From NCBI GenBank assembly GCA_035771175.1, contig CM069603.1, forward strand, positions 23,536,286-23,600,285: a stretch of 64,000 nt of DNA. The letters are read 5' to 3'. Of the stretch, positions 41,846 to 53,972 are shown in pieces. How positions within the stretch are numbered: position 1 is the stretch's first letter; every line of letters starts with the position of its first letter. The notes beneath the pieces are model-generated. The model searched no databases. It saw only the letters and a program-made list of their open reading frames with translations, and was not told the DNA's origin. The position numbers and the translations under genes were made by a program. The DNA comes from Paratinospora sagittata (Eukaryota; Streptophyta; Magnoliopsida; Ranunculales; Menispermaceae).

Positions 41846-42972
41846 TTCTTTTTATTCTTTTCATTTCCATACATAGATGAAGAAACCTGATTTTTGTATT
41901 CTTTTTATTCTTTTCATTCTTCATCTTTTACTTTCTTTTCTTTTTCTCATGAAACACACATTTTGAACCTTTTCTTATCACCTTCTCATACTTTTTCATT
42001 CCAAACCCCATATTCACATACTTTCCCAAGCAAAAGTACTCAAACCAAGTACAACTCACATTTTTCAAGGAGTTAAGAGTGCTTAGGTAAAAACAAGGAA
42101 AATTTAATCAATGGCCTTAGCTAATCAATTTTGGCGACAATAAACAGGGTAAATGGCTCAAAATAGGGTGAGTATGGGTAACATAATAGTTAGGTAGGCT
42201 TTATGGCTCAATCTATCCAAAAATGGCCTAAATCATATCTTTCTTGGTGTGATTTGTAGGATTTCGCCTCAAGAAGAGATCAAAGAAGTTATAAAGTTCA
42301 GTTTAAAAATTAGATCTAAGGTAATTAACTTGCGTAATCTCGACTTAAGCAAACAAGTGGACCTCATGGTCATAATTTCATGCTCAAAAGTCAATGAGAA
42401 TGTCCTTTAAACATGGCTAAGTAGATCAAGCACACAGACTAAAGAGTACAATCTAGTTTTCCAAGGGTTTTACTAAAAATGAGTTCAAGTCCTATCCTAT
42501 ATCATCCATACAATGTCAATTCAAATCAAAGCTCATAATGGAATATGGAATTATTCATTGATCAAAATGCATAAAAACAAAAAATTTCACAAAAAATTGT
42601 GACAAAGTTTTTTAAAATTTTCACTAACGACACTAAAAAGCTCAAACTCCCCCGAAACCTAAAATATGCATTGTCCTCAATGCAAAAACATCCACATACA
42701 GAAAGCAAGATAAAAAGTGAGAAGCAATGAAACTCCCCTAGCCCATATGGGTAGAAGGCTCCACAATGGCTCTTGGTTTTGGCATCTATGAGGACCCCTA
42801 AACTTGAATCAAAACTTGAGGAAGGATAAAAATGAATACCATTAGTGAAAAACAAAAACTAAACATCTAGCTACAATTATTAAAAAGAAACAAAACATAA
42901 AAACAAAACCGGTTGGGTTGCCTCCCAACAAGCGCTTCTTTATAGACATTAGCTAGACTTTCGCTTTTCTCG
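41846..42972 (-). other. Athila 3' non-coding region, copy 2 (tandem duplicate)
   Basis: A second, more divergent copy of about 40385-41493, placed directly after the copia stub. The junction is in the T-rich TTTTATTCTTTTCAT sequence. It again ends with GGTTGCCTCCCAACAAGCGC (42915). Confidence 0.75.
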
Positions 42973-43402
42973 TCAAGGTGGCTCACCATGAACTATTGCC
43001 TTGACATTGGTTGGATCCTTGCCGATGTGTTCCTTTAACCGCTTCCTCATGTCCCGAAGGAGGTAGCCATTTTTATGCTTGACCTCCTCTAAATGACGGT
43101 GCAATTGATTGTCTTGTGGATGTGGTAGCCAATAGGGGTCCGTCCACACTAAAGGAGGTGGGTCATCTAAACTCTCCAAATTCTGCTTATAGCTCTCCAA
43201 GACATCTTTCTTTGTAGGTTTATCATAAACCTTGAGAGAACAATATTCACCTCTTCCCTTCACCTCAATCCGGTGGCAACTATTCTTCTTTTCAGGAGCT
43301 TTGGGTGTATTATAAATGTTGAACATCATTTTTTCTTCAATTACCCTCAAAGTATGCTCACCAAGCTCTACGTCAATTAAAGCTCGCCTGGTGGCAAGGA
43401 AC
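42973..43402 (-). pseudogene. C-terminal part of the Athila protease ORF, copy 2 (uninterrupted site)
   Basis: On the minus strand it starts within ATRRALIDVELGEH, a protease C-terminal motif, continues through KKNSCHRIEVKG and DPPPLVWTDPYWLPHPQDNQ, and ends at a stop at 42973. The copia target ATTCT is present once (43282-43286) with no insertion. The upstream part of protease is lost at the Tekay LTR boundary (43403), equivalent to a gap of about 630 bp relative to 57065-57695. Confidence 0.7.
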
Positions 43403-46104
43403 TGTGGCGCCCCCGCACACCGGACCACCAACCCCGCAAGGAATGGCGTGCGGAATGCCGGGGGGGACGCTCGGCGTAAGCATCTCCAACCACTCCTCAA
43501 CCCCCTTGAGGTGGTTGAGACCCTACGAGCCTTATCCCAAACAACGACATAATATAAAAAGGTACTAAACAAAACTACCAACCGTATTAATCATCCAAGA
43601 CAAGAGATAATCTATAAAAATGAACCATAAGTAAAACCATAATCCTTACAGTCCATCAAGATGGACATACACATAAAGTCCAAAACTATGGGTACAAAAA
43701 AAACCCGTCATATGCCCACATGGTCTATCTAACAAGTCCCAACTCACCCATACCACAATGTGGTAAGTGTTATAATTACATAGTTCAAAATATAATACAT
43801 TATAATTTAAAACACAGTTCAATCAAAATGCCTCTCAATTCACATCGAGGCCTTGGATTCTCTCGCCGGCAAGGCCCTCAAGATATGACTACTCCTTTGC
43901 CCTTATTCGGGACAGAAGGACCTGAAAGAGAAAAATGAGGGTGAGTCAATGGTGCCAAGTGAATAGAATTCAAATATGCTATCAATACTCATCAATAAAT
44001 ATCATGTATGCATGTCAATGTGTAGCATGATTAAAAGCTCATAACCTATAGATATCAAGCATTTATAATAAGTTCGATGCAAATAAAAGCCTATCAATTT
44101 GGATCCACATTCCACATGCATTGGGGTTACTAGTGCAAGTCTATTTCACCGTACCGTTATCATCCCCAAATATTTCCTTTCTAAAACCCTCCTATGACAA
44201 GGTTAAGTCTCCCTATTAGCCATTTAGATGAGCCCAACCATAGTCATAAGGTTTTCTCAAATCAATGCATCATTCAAAACATTAGAACACATTCATGCTT
44301 TCAACATACAATATATATAAGTGATACGATGACATAAAATATATAATCATAAATGAAGTCTACTCACAACCAAGCCTCGCGAGAGTATCTAACCACACAC
44401 GACCACCAAACCGAATCAACCCAATCAAGATCCTGAAACATTCATCAATATCCTACCATACATCAATTTCTATGCTCAATCACATAAAGATTACACATCA
44501 ACCCTAAATCAGCCCACATATAGACAATAGGCCTAAATACCAACTAATCCCATCATTTAACTCAAATCACATGACTTATGCCTCTAATGCATAGTTCTCA
44601 TTCATAAACCATTCAATTAATTAAAAATACTAATTTTCAATTCCTTAGGCATAAACATGCCCAAATTGGGTCATTTGATCACAAGTAGGCCTAACCCATG
44701 ATATGGTCACAACCACCAAATCAGTAACATAATCAACCCTAATCATGCTTAATTAGACATAAATTGCATCAATTCAATGATTCTAGGCCAAAAGCATCAA
44801 AAGCCCTAAAATATGAAATTTTCCATACTTAGGCCATATTGCCTATTTACACTAGGTCAGCATGTTCAGCCATGTATATCACTGATTTTGCATCATGGGT
44901 TCATCAAGAATGGCAACTAGGTCAACATAGTTGACATGCAAGCTATTTAGAAAGATCTAAGTTCATATTCTAAATTTAGGTCTAATACAAGCAACCCTAC
45001 CAATTCTTCATTTAATATTCTGTTCAGATGTATCAAGCTACCAATAGAATTATTTAATCACAAAATCAACCGTACAGATTGAAGTATGTTAAGAAACAAA
45101 CCTTCTGTCCAAAAATCAGCTCAATCCAACGGTGGACCGAAGAGATAGGTCTCTTTGATGAACAAGTCCCTAATCAAATAATTTCTCCTTTCCTGCTGCA
45201 AATACTCGAACTCAGATTACTATATCTAACAAAATAGTTGACCCATCAACATCTAAACCGTTCATAATGCAGAAATATTAGTTGTGAACCATCCTCTGAA
45301 ACATCATATTCATCAACGGTAGGTTTAGGAGATCTTATAGTTTGATCTAAACTGCACGAGAAATTCAGACTTTTCGACCAGCTTTGTTTGGGTGGTTATA
45401 TCTCTCATAAGAAAACTCCAATCAAGATCTCCACCGACCATAAGGAATAAGCATAAGATATGAAATTTTTGACAAAGTTTCAGCTCAATCCGATTACATA
45501 TCACTAACATCCGTCTCTTTGATGAAAATGTTGCTGAGACTTCCCTCAAAGCAACTTCCTCTTTGTTTCTATTCTTCCGTCCTTTCTCTTCTTTTTTCCT
45601 TTCCCTCCACTCATCTCACTCTCTATGACTTCCTTGGAGAAGAGAAGTGGGCATGGGACACTTGTCCACTCTCATGCACCAACTTGACATGTGTTGGAGA
45701 AGAGAAATGGGGCATGGGACATTTGTGCACTCTCGTGCACCAACTTGACATGTGTTGGTCTCATACTACCCATACCAACCACATGTACTTTAACCAATCT
45801 AATGCTTGCATGTATTTTAAACCAAATTTTCATTCTCATTTATCCTTTTATTCAATCAATCCTAACCCATATCAATTCATGGTTTAATGGGCTCATGCAT
45901 AAATAATAACATATGCATTATACTTTAATTTAACATGACCCATATACAATTTATAATGCGCATATTTATATACATTATCAAGCATCAAATATACAAACAT
46001 TAAACAACCATCAAATAAACAACAAACATATCAAGGAAAACACATAGAGTTTGGGAAAAATGCAATTGGGTTATAGGCTAGAGGAAATAAACAACAAACA
46101 TATC
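43403..46104 (-). mobile_element. Tekay solo LTR, truncated, with a filler repeat
   Basis: It starts TGTGGCGCCCCCGC at 43403 (reverse of the LTR end) and is collinear with the element A LTR to GAAATAA at 46090, where the last about 14 bp (GGGGCGTCACA end) are missing. In their place is a 20-bp copy, AAATAAACAACAAACATATC (46085-46104), of sequence at 46013-46032, and then Athila gag sequence. No internal sequence and no target duplication remain. Confidence 0.82.
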
Positions 46105-46918
46105 TTTGCCATTATTCAAACTTTTCCCCTCTTGTACTACTTCTCGCATAGGTGCTAACGACGATGTTGGCACAGAAGATGAAGAGGGAATAGGGAATGG
46201 AGAAACGCTTTCAACTTATTTTCCCCTTCTCAGTTTGATGTACATACATTGCTCCTTTGGGTTTACCTCTGTGTTGCTCGGGAAAGAGCTTATTAGTTGG
46301 GCACTTATGGCTGAAGCAAGTTGCCCAATTTGCAATTCCATATTCTTCATTGAAGCTTCCAAGCTATCCATCCTTGGCTCAGTCCAATATTGTTTTACCT
46401 CAGATTTTGCTATATACTCACTTAAAAGCTCCCCCAAGAAAGGTTTCTTCTCTTGTGATGTCGTAGATATACCTCATGGTGAAGAATTCAGAACATTCCT
46501 AGTGATGGAATATCAGAAATTTTCATGATTCCTTATCCCCAAGTGATACTGATTTGGGACTTGAACATTGCTCCTATAGTTGTATCCCCGGTTATTCATG
46601 TAATTTGCTTGCTCTTCAATGGTTCCTCCACTCAAATATCACATATTTGTTGCTGCAACACTCTCAATTGATGGTTGTTGTGCCCTTTGCGTCGATGCTA
46701 TTTGGTTAGACAATGTGGCTAACTATGCCAAAATTGCAGACATTGGATCAAGCTCAAGCACTCCAACAACTTTCTTCACCAAGGATCTCTCACTAGGCAT
46801 TTCATATGTGTTGGAAGCCATTTCTTCCAATAAGTTGAGAGCTTTCTCAGCCGTCTAGCTCATTATAGTCCCACCAGCTACGACATCTACAAAAGTGTGA
46901 GTGGCCACTGTCATCCCA
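46105..46918 (-). pseudogene. Gag C-terminal region, left Athila unit
   Basis: Matches 57700-58530 of the right unit: the SSPSLPSS-rich stretch, MDSLEASMKNMELQIGQLAS (46360-46420) and the region around 46600-46850, with stops and shifts. No CCHC zinc knuckle is visible, as is usual for Athila gag. Confidence 0.7.
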
Positions 46919-47551
46919 TTATAATAAAATCTGAAGTTGCATCCATACTTCAAAACCATGTTGTGGGCATTTTCTTAACAACTCCTTAAACCGTTCCCAT
47001 GCCTCATATAGTGACTCGGTATCCAACTGCTTAAACTGACCAATCTCTACTCGTAGTTGAGCTGTTTTGGCCCGTGGGAAAAAATTTTGAAGAAATTTTT
47101 GTATCAACTCATCCCATGTGGAAACACTCCCAGGTTGCAAGCCTTGCAACCATGACTTAGCCTTGTCCCTCAAAGCGAATGGGAACAATCTCAGTCGAAT
47201 CACATCTTCATCCACGCCATTGAACTTGACCGTATCGCACTTCTCCAAGAATGACTGTATATAGGTCATCGGATCTTCTATTGGAGAGCCCCTGTACTGA
47301 TGTTGCTGAACCATTGTGATTAATGTCAGCTTCAACTCGAAATTGTTGGCTGCAATGGGTGCTCTCACGATCCCAGAGTAGTTGTCATGAATTACGGGCT
47401 TGAAGTTGTCTCGAAGAAGAAGTTGATTATTCCTTGGCTCTGTGGCATCTTGTTCTACTCTTCTTTCTCTTTGCCACTGTCCCAAAGTACTCTCAATTTC
47501 AGGATCCAACAATACTAGTTCAACACTTCTAGATCGTCGCATAAACTTCAA
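46919..47551 (-). pseudogene. Gag N-terminal and core region, left Athila unit
   Basis: A continuous 210-codon frame: MKFMRRSRSVELVLLDPEIE, DNFKPVIHDNYSGIVRAPIA, then the retrotransposon gag core (DPMTYIQSFLEKCDTVKFNG, LRLFPFALRDKAKSWLQGL, WDELIQKFLQNFFP, SLYEAWERFKELLRKCPQHG). It ends at a frameshift (FEVWMQLQILL) and so lacks its C-terminus. It starts about 110 bp after the PBS. It encodes capsid and is the best-preserved gag in the array. Confidence 0.85.
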
Positions 47552-47662
47552 TCAATCCTTCAAAACAAAAACAAAAAAATAAATTCAAAAAAATTCAGGA
47601 AAAATATTAGATTAAAATCAAAATAAATTATTAACGATATTGATGAAACTAAAGTGAATCAA

Positions 47663-47680
47663 TCCCCGGCAACGGCGCCA
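47663..47680 (-). promoter_or_regulatory. Athila primer-binding site, left unit
   Basis: TGGCGCCGTTGCCGGGGA on the minus strand, the typical Athila PBS, six bases from the LTR. Confidence 0.92.
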
Positions 47681-47686
47681 AAAACT

Positions 47687-49215
47687 TGTTCACTGAAAAT
47701 TGCAAGTGTATGGTGAGAGATAGTAGTAATAACTGATGAAAATCGGGTTGTCGTCCTCTGGGATTGGTTATGTCACCAATTACCGTTTTCACTACTTTCT
47801 AACTTTATCTAGCGATCAAATTGTAGGGATTCAAGTATTTAACTAACAAATAAAACTAATTAAACTGAACCAATTGTGAGAAAGATCAATATATACGAGA
47901 ATATCTAGAGGATCGATTTCACCTAACCCTTCAATTATGTAATTTAGACATGCTTATCACCAAATCAATTTCCTAGTCTATAAGTCAAAATCCTCTCGTC
48001 TCTAATTCCCTCTCTCGAGTGTTGAATTAGAACGTATCATTAAGATTAAGATTCGATCTCTCGATAAAACCCTAATTCTAAACAACCCTTTAAACTCTGT
48101 GATTTTCCTACCACTTTATGAAACCTTGTGAACCTCTCAATTCTACGATGATTTCAAGTCAAAACCCCTGGTTCCAACCTAGAAAACCCTCTCTCGAGTA
48201 CTGCTTCCCAAGTTTAAACTCATTCGATTTTTGGCCAAGAAACCAAAAGCATTAAAAATATGAAATCATGAAGAAACTATGGAAATTTTATTGATAATAA
48301 AAAAAATATAATATTAAAGCATAATATTCAATTTACGATCCATCTCCTCTCTAGGAAAGAAAACTAGTTCATAGTTTGAATCGAAACAACACAAGATATG
48401 GAGAAACACTCAATAATAAACATTGAATAGCAAACTCAAAATCTTGGGACATCAATCTTAACCTTGTTTCCAATTGGAATCTTTGCGTTTCTCGCCTTTG
48501 AGCCATTTTGTTCTCTTCTCCAATATGTTCCCCTCGACAAACCCTAAAAAATGAAATATAATATGCCCTACTTCGCCTAAGACTTGAATTGTCGAAATTG
48601 CCCAAATAGAACGATGAAAAATCCAGAAATGTGTGGTAGCGCTGCAGCACTCGAGGGGGTAGCGCTGCAGCGCTCTAAGGCAAAATTTAATACTAATTTT
48701 CTCACGTTCTGGGCACTGAAGCGCCAATAATAGTATTCTTCCATTTTTTCCTTCTTGTTTATTCTTCATTCTTGCGCACTTCCTTGGATACTTCTTGCAC
48801 ATGTTCTTGGCCACTTTTCTTCATCGTTTTAACCTCATTTCACCACACTTTAAAGCTCTTATTCACCTACAAAACATCACACAAAAGCATGTAAATCCAT
48901 CATACTAATCACATGCTAGAACTCGAAATGCAACCATGTACTAAAAATGCAATATGAAATGTGATAACATGAAAATGACAGTAATAATTTTAGAAACAAT
49001 TCCAAAAAATCATATTTGTTTTCCAAAACTAACCTAATGCATTTTATTCATGAAAACCACTAAAACAAACCTATAAAACTCATAAAAAAAAATACTAAAA
49101 TGAACCTAAGACACAAAATATGCAAAATATGTCAAAAACACCTAGAAACTGGGAAAATGCTTCTAAAAAACTAATAAAAATCCTACAAATTACTATGTAT
49201 AAAACTCAACTTATC
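47687..49215 (-). repeat. Athila LTR, middle (shared) copy
   Basis: 1,529 bp with the same ends as the left copy. A PBS lies to its left and a polypurine tract to its right, so it is at once the 5' LTR of the left unit and the 3' LTR of the right unit. It contains GCGCTGCAGCGC at about 48663-48674. Confidence 0.88.
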
Positions 49216-49230
49216 AAATACCCCCAAACT
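49216..49230 (-). promoter_or_regulatory. Polypurine tract, right Athila unit
   Basis: AAGTTTGGGGGTATT on the minus strand next to the middle LTR. Confidence 0.75.
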
Positions 49231-50930
49231 TAGGAATTTGATCGTCTCGAGCAAAGAGAAAAATTAAAGTTGATCAAATAGTTTCCTCACATATTCCAAG
49301 ATGAACAAGGGTTTGATTTTAACAAATGGATTTAATTGATCTCAAAGACAACACAAATTTTATAGGCATAACACAAGGAAAACTTCGAAAGTTTAAACTT
49401 GTTGTCTAGAATTTCAACCTACAAGACCATGTCTTCTTTTCAATCCTCATTGACAACCAAGCATAAAAGATCATTCACATGACCACTCATAAATCATATA
49501 GATCAATGCAAGTAAGATAGAAATATGATCTCATAAAACAAAACATGAACTTCATATGCTTGTATTTCACACTTCTCTCCACTAATGTAGGACTCACACC
49601 AATCAAGATCAATAGGTTTTTATTAAGCTTGTAATGTAAGGCCAAGGGTTAAAGGTATGTCAAAATGGATAAAATTTAAGTTCAATACACCCAAAACATC
49701 TTTGATACATATATTTTTCACACAAGCCATACCTTACACATGAACCAAAACCATATATTATCCAAAACTAGATTTTTCACATTTTTCATTCATATTACCC
49801 ACATATACACCCCAAAACTTATGTCATTTCCTTACATACATGAAGAAACCTGAATTTTCTTTTCTTTTTATTCTTTTCATTCTTCATCTTTTTCTTTCTT
49901 TTCTTTTTCACATGAAACACACATTTTGAATCTTTTCTTATCACCTTCTCATACGTTTTCGTTCCAAACCCCATATTCACATACTTTCCCATGCAAAAAT
50001 ACTCAAACCAAACACAACTCACATTTTTCAAGGAGTTAAGAGTGCTTAGGTAAAAACAAGGAAAATTTAATCAAAGGCCTTGGCTAATCAATTTTGGTGA
50101 CAATAAAAAAGGTAAATGGCTCAAAATAGGGTGATTAGGGGTAACATAATAGTTAGGTAGGCTTTATGGCTCAATCTATCCAAAAATGGCCTAAATCATA
50201 TCTTTCGTGGTGTGATTTGTAGGATTTCGCCTCAAGAAGAGATCAAAGAAGTTATAGAGTTCAGTTTAAAAATGAGATCTAAGGTATTAACTTGCATAAT
50301 CTCGATTTAAGAAAACAAGTGGAACTCATGATCCTAATTTCATCCTCAAAAGTCAATGAGAATGTCCAATAAACATGGCTAAGTAGATCAAGCACACAGA
50401 CTAAAGAGTACAATCTAGTTTTCCAAGGGTTATACTAAAAATGAGTTCAAATCTGATCCTAGATCATCCATACAAGATCAAATCAAATCAAATCAAAGCT
50501 CATAATGGAATATGGAATTATTCATTGATCAAAATGCATAAAAACAAAATTTTCACAAAACATTGTCACAAATTTTTTAAAAATTTTCACTAACAACACT
50601 AAAAAGCTCAAACTCCCCGAAACCTAAAATATGCATTGTACTCAATGCAAAAACATTCACATATAGAAAGCAAGATAAAAAGAGAGAAGCAATGAAACTC
50701 CCCTAGCCCATATGGGTAGAAGGCTCCACAATGGCTCTTGCTTTTGGCAACTATGAGGACCCCTAAACTTGAATCAAAACCTGAGGAAGGATAAAAATGA
50801 ATACCATTAGTGAAAAACAAAAATTAAAAATCTAACTACAATTCTTAAAAAGAAACAAAACATAAAAATAAAACCAGTTGGGTTGCCTCCCAACAAGCGC
50901 TTCTTTATAATCATTAGCTAGACTTTCACT
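49231..50930 (-). other. Athila 3' non-coding region, right unit
   Basis: No gene. Nearly identical to 39790-41493; includes GGTTGCCTCCCAACAAGCGC (50881) next to the protease-tail stop. Confidence 0.75.
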
Positions 50931-50935
50931 TTTCT

Positions 50936-51249
50936 CACGAAGGTGGCTCATCATGAAGTATTGCCTTGACATTGGTTGGGTCCTTGCCGAAGTGTTCCTT
51001 TAACCGCTTCCTCTTGGCACGAAGGAGATAGCCATTTTTATGCTTGACCTCCTCTAAATGATGGTGCAATTGATTGTCTTCTGGATGTGGTGGCCAATAG
51101 GGGTCCGTCCACACTAAAGGAGGTGGGTTCTAAACTCTCCAAATTCTGCTTATAGCTCTCCAAGACATCTTTCTTTGTAGGTTTATCATAAACCTTGAGA
51201 GAACACTCTTCACTTCTTCCCTTCACCTCAATCTGGTGGCAACTATTCT
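50936..51249 (-). pseudogene. C-terminal tail of the Athila protease ORF, right unit
   Basis: SLKVYDKPTKKDVLESYKQN and the WTDPYW and KEHFGKDPTNVK motifs in shifted phases, ending near 50936. Its upstream half is on the other side of the copia insertion at 56952. Confidence 0.65.
51245..51249 (-). repeat. Left target-site duplication of the copia element
   Basis: ATTCT, repeated at 56947-56951. The uninterrupted site is seen at 43282-43286. Confidence 0.88.
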
Positions 51250-51547
51250 TGCTGAAAAATAAACAAAATAAAAACACCAAAATTTAACGTGGTTCGGCTC
51301 TATGGACTAGGTCCACCGGGAGAAGAGAGAAGAGTATTTCTTATTCTTGCTTGATGTCTTAATGGAGGGACACCATATATATAAACATGCAGGGCTATGT
51401 ATGCATATAGCTATAATTACAATTTTAGTAACTGCTATATAAAACGACTTACTAAAATTATCATATTTCCTTAAAGGAAATAAATTCGTAAGGAAAATAA
51501 ATCCGTAAAGGAAACAAATCTCACAGATTTTGTTCTTCTCCACAACA
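51250..51547 (-). repeat. 3' LTR of the copia element
   Basis: 298 bp, TGCTGAAAAATAAAC to CTCCACAACA on the plus strand. It includes the AACGTGGTTCGGCTC block and TATATATAAA at 51376-51385, read as TTTATATATA on the minus strand. Confidence 0.92.
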
Positions 51548-51563
51548 CTCCCCCTCAAGCTGG
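51548..51563 (-). promoter_or_regulatory. Polypurine tract of the copia element
   Basis: The minus strand reads CCAGCTTGAGGGGGAG directly before the 3' LTR. Confidence 0.8.
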
Positions 51564-51647
51564 TTGATAAAGGTTTGCCATTCCCAGCTTGGACACATTT
51601 GCTTGGAATGCAGTATGGTTTAACCCTTTAGTGAGCATATCGGCGAG

Positions 51648-52148
51648 CTAATTATTGGTAGACACATATGGAGTACAGATCAACCCACTATCAAGCTTCT
51701 CTTTAATAAAGTGTCTATAAATCTCTATATGCTTGGTTCGATCATGTTGAACTGGGTTATGGGCAATGCTAATTGCAGATTTATTGTCACAATAGAGTCT
51801 CATAGGGCCATCCCAATGTATCTTCAAATCTGTCAAAATTATCTGCAACCATAATAGCTCACAAACCCCTTGTGCCATTGCTCGAAATTCTGCTTTAGTA
51901 CTAGATCTGACTACTACATTCTGCTTTTTACTTCGCCATGTCACCAAATTCCCACCAAGAAACCTACAATATCCAGTAGTTGATCTTCTGTCAACTACTG
52001 AACCAACATAGTTTGACTCAGTATATGCTTCAAGAACCATTTCTGTGTGTCGTTTAAATAAGATGCCCTGTCCTGGAGTCCCTTTAAGATACTGTAGAAC
52101 GCGATTAGCTGCTTGCAAATGAATATCTTTAGGGTTGTGCATGAACAC
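51648..52148 (-). pseudogene. RNase H of the copia element
   Basis: A 166-codon frame: VLQYLKGTPGQGILF, AYTESNYVGS (Glu where the family has Asp), RSTTGYCRFLGGNLVTWRSK, SSTKAEFRAMA and LYCDNKSAISIAHNPVQHDR. It would remove the RNA template during reverse transcription. It is one frameshift away from the RT frame near 52140. Confidence 0.87.
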
Positions 52149-52665
52149 TTACTGCATATGCAATATCAGGTCTTGTGTGGGAGAGATAGATGAGCCTTCC
52201 TACTAGTCTTTGATACATCTCCTTATTAACAGTCAACGCTTCTCCAGCTTCTCCAAGCTTGTGATTAAGATCAATAGGAGTATTCATTGGTTTGCATGCT
52301 AGCTTCCCTGTTTCTTTAAGAAGGTCTGTAATGTACTTCTGTTGAGAGATAAAGATTCCCTGTTTAGAGTGTGCCACTTCAATCCCTAGGAAGTATTTCA
52401 ATCTCCCAAGTTCCTTGATCTCAAATTCCTCGGTCAAACACCGCTTCAAATTTTGTCTCTCGTTCTCATTGTTTCCTGTCATGATGATGTCATCAACATA
52501 CACTAATAGAGTTGTAACTCCCCCTGAAGTCGAGTGCTTAATAAACAGAGTGTGATCTCCTTGGCTTTGTCCATATCCCATATTTGTCATTACTTTGGCA
52601 AACCGACCAAACCATGCCCACGGAGAATGTTTAAGTCCATACAGGACCTTTTTTAATTTGCACAC
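52129..52665 (-). pseudogene. C-terminal half of the copia reverse transcriptase
   Basis: [19 protein letters not shown], then catalytic LLVYVDDIIMTGN (YVDD intact), EFEIKELGRLKYFLGIEV and RLVGRLIYLSHTRPDIAYAV. It joins the preceding 439-codon frame through a frameshift in 52653-52665. Confidence 0.9.
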
Positions 52666-53972
52666 TTTATCAGTGGTGCCAATCTTGAAGGCACTTCCAT
52701 ATAGATTTCTTCTTCTAAATCCCCATGTAAAAATACATTCTTTACATCAAATTGTTGCAGATCCCAGTCATAATTAGCTGCCAATGACAAAAGAAGTCTC
52801 ACAGTATTCATTTTTGCAACCGGAGAAAATGTTTCTTGGTAGTCCACACCATATGTCTGAGTATATCCTTTGGCTACCAATCTTCCCTTGTAGCGCTCTA
52901 GGGACTCATCTGCTTTGTATTTTATTGTATAAACCCATTTGCATCCCACATGTTTCTTTCTTGGAGGCAAGTCTACCGACTCCCATGTTGTATTTTTCTC
53001 CAGGGCTTCCATTTCCACATTCATAGCTTGTTTCCAATTTGTATTAGATAAAGCCTCGGATAATGATGTAGGAGTCTGAATATTGTTTAGGCTGGTAAGG
53101 AAACTCTTATGGGTTGGTGAGAACTTTTCAAAGGATACAACATGAGATAGTGGATACAAGGGATGTTTAGTGCATTCCCTTGTTCCTTTTCTAATGGCAA
53201 TGGGAAGGTCACTGTCAGGTTCAGAGGCTAGAAGTTTATTGTTAGTTTCAGGAACGAATGAAATTTTTAAGGAGGGTTCAGAATTTGTTACCTCATTTTC
53301 AGGGATTGGTTCAGATTTTTGAACTTGCATCGGTTCAGGAGCTGTAGTTTTATACCTTGAGTACATTTGTCCAGTCATCCGATCCTTAGGTTTGTCATTG
53401 GGGACAGAGGGTGTAAGAGATTCAGGTTTGGTTTGTTGGAGAGTAAAGAGGTCAGAAAGATCAAAAGGGTTATCAAGGGAGTTCCGATCCTTATCTTCCA
53501 TGATGGCATTCTCCCCCGGAAGAGGAGAACCGAAAAAATAGGGCTCAGGTTCACAGAAAGTGACATCAACTAAGACAAAGAATTTTTCTGATGGCGGATG
53601 ATAGCATTTATATCCCTTTTGAGTGGAAGAGTATCCGACAAAAACATACTTAAGAGCTATGGGGTCCAACTTCCCCCTGTTGGGTTGGTGAACATGGACA
53701 AATGAAACACACCCAAATATTTTAGGGATAAGCTTATTGGAGATTTTAAGCTTAGGATAAAATTGACATAGCTTTTCCATAGGACTTTTGAAATCAAGGG
53801 TCCGGGATGGTAGGCGATTAATAAGATGTGTTGCAGTAAGGACAACTTCCCCCCAATAGGACTTAGGCTTATTATTCTGAAATAAAAAGGCTCGGGTTGT
53901 ATCAAGCAAGTGACCTTTTTTTTCTTTCAGCAACTTCATTTTGTTGTGGGGTGTGAACACAGGATGATTCAT
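52653..53972 (-). pseudogene. Integrase C-terminus, linker and N-terminal RT of the copia element
   Basis: An open 439-codon frame. First the integrase tail ([56 protein letters not shown]), then a Ser/Pro-rich linker, then RVT_2: [60 protein letters not shown] and [20 protein letters not shown]. The first catalytic Asp of RT lies in QFDVKNVF. The frame is intact here. Confidence 0.9.

Noticed and set aside
43403..43581. N-terminal 60 codons of an apparent fusion ORF on the minus strand (42973-43581)
   Set aside because: The first part is Tekay LTR sequence read in the same phase by chance. The protease-derived part begins only at 43402.
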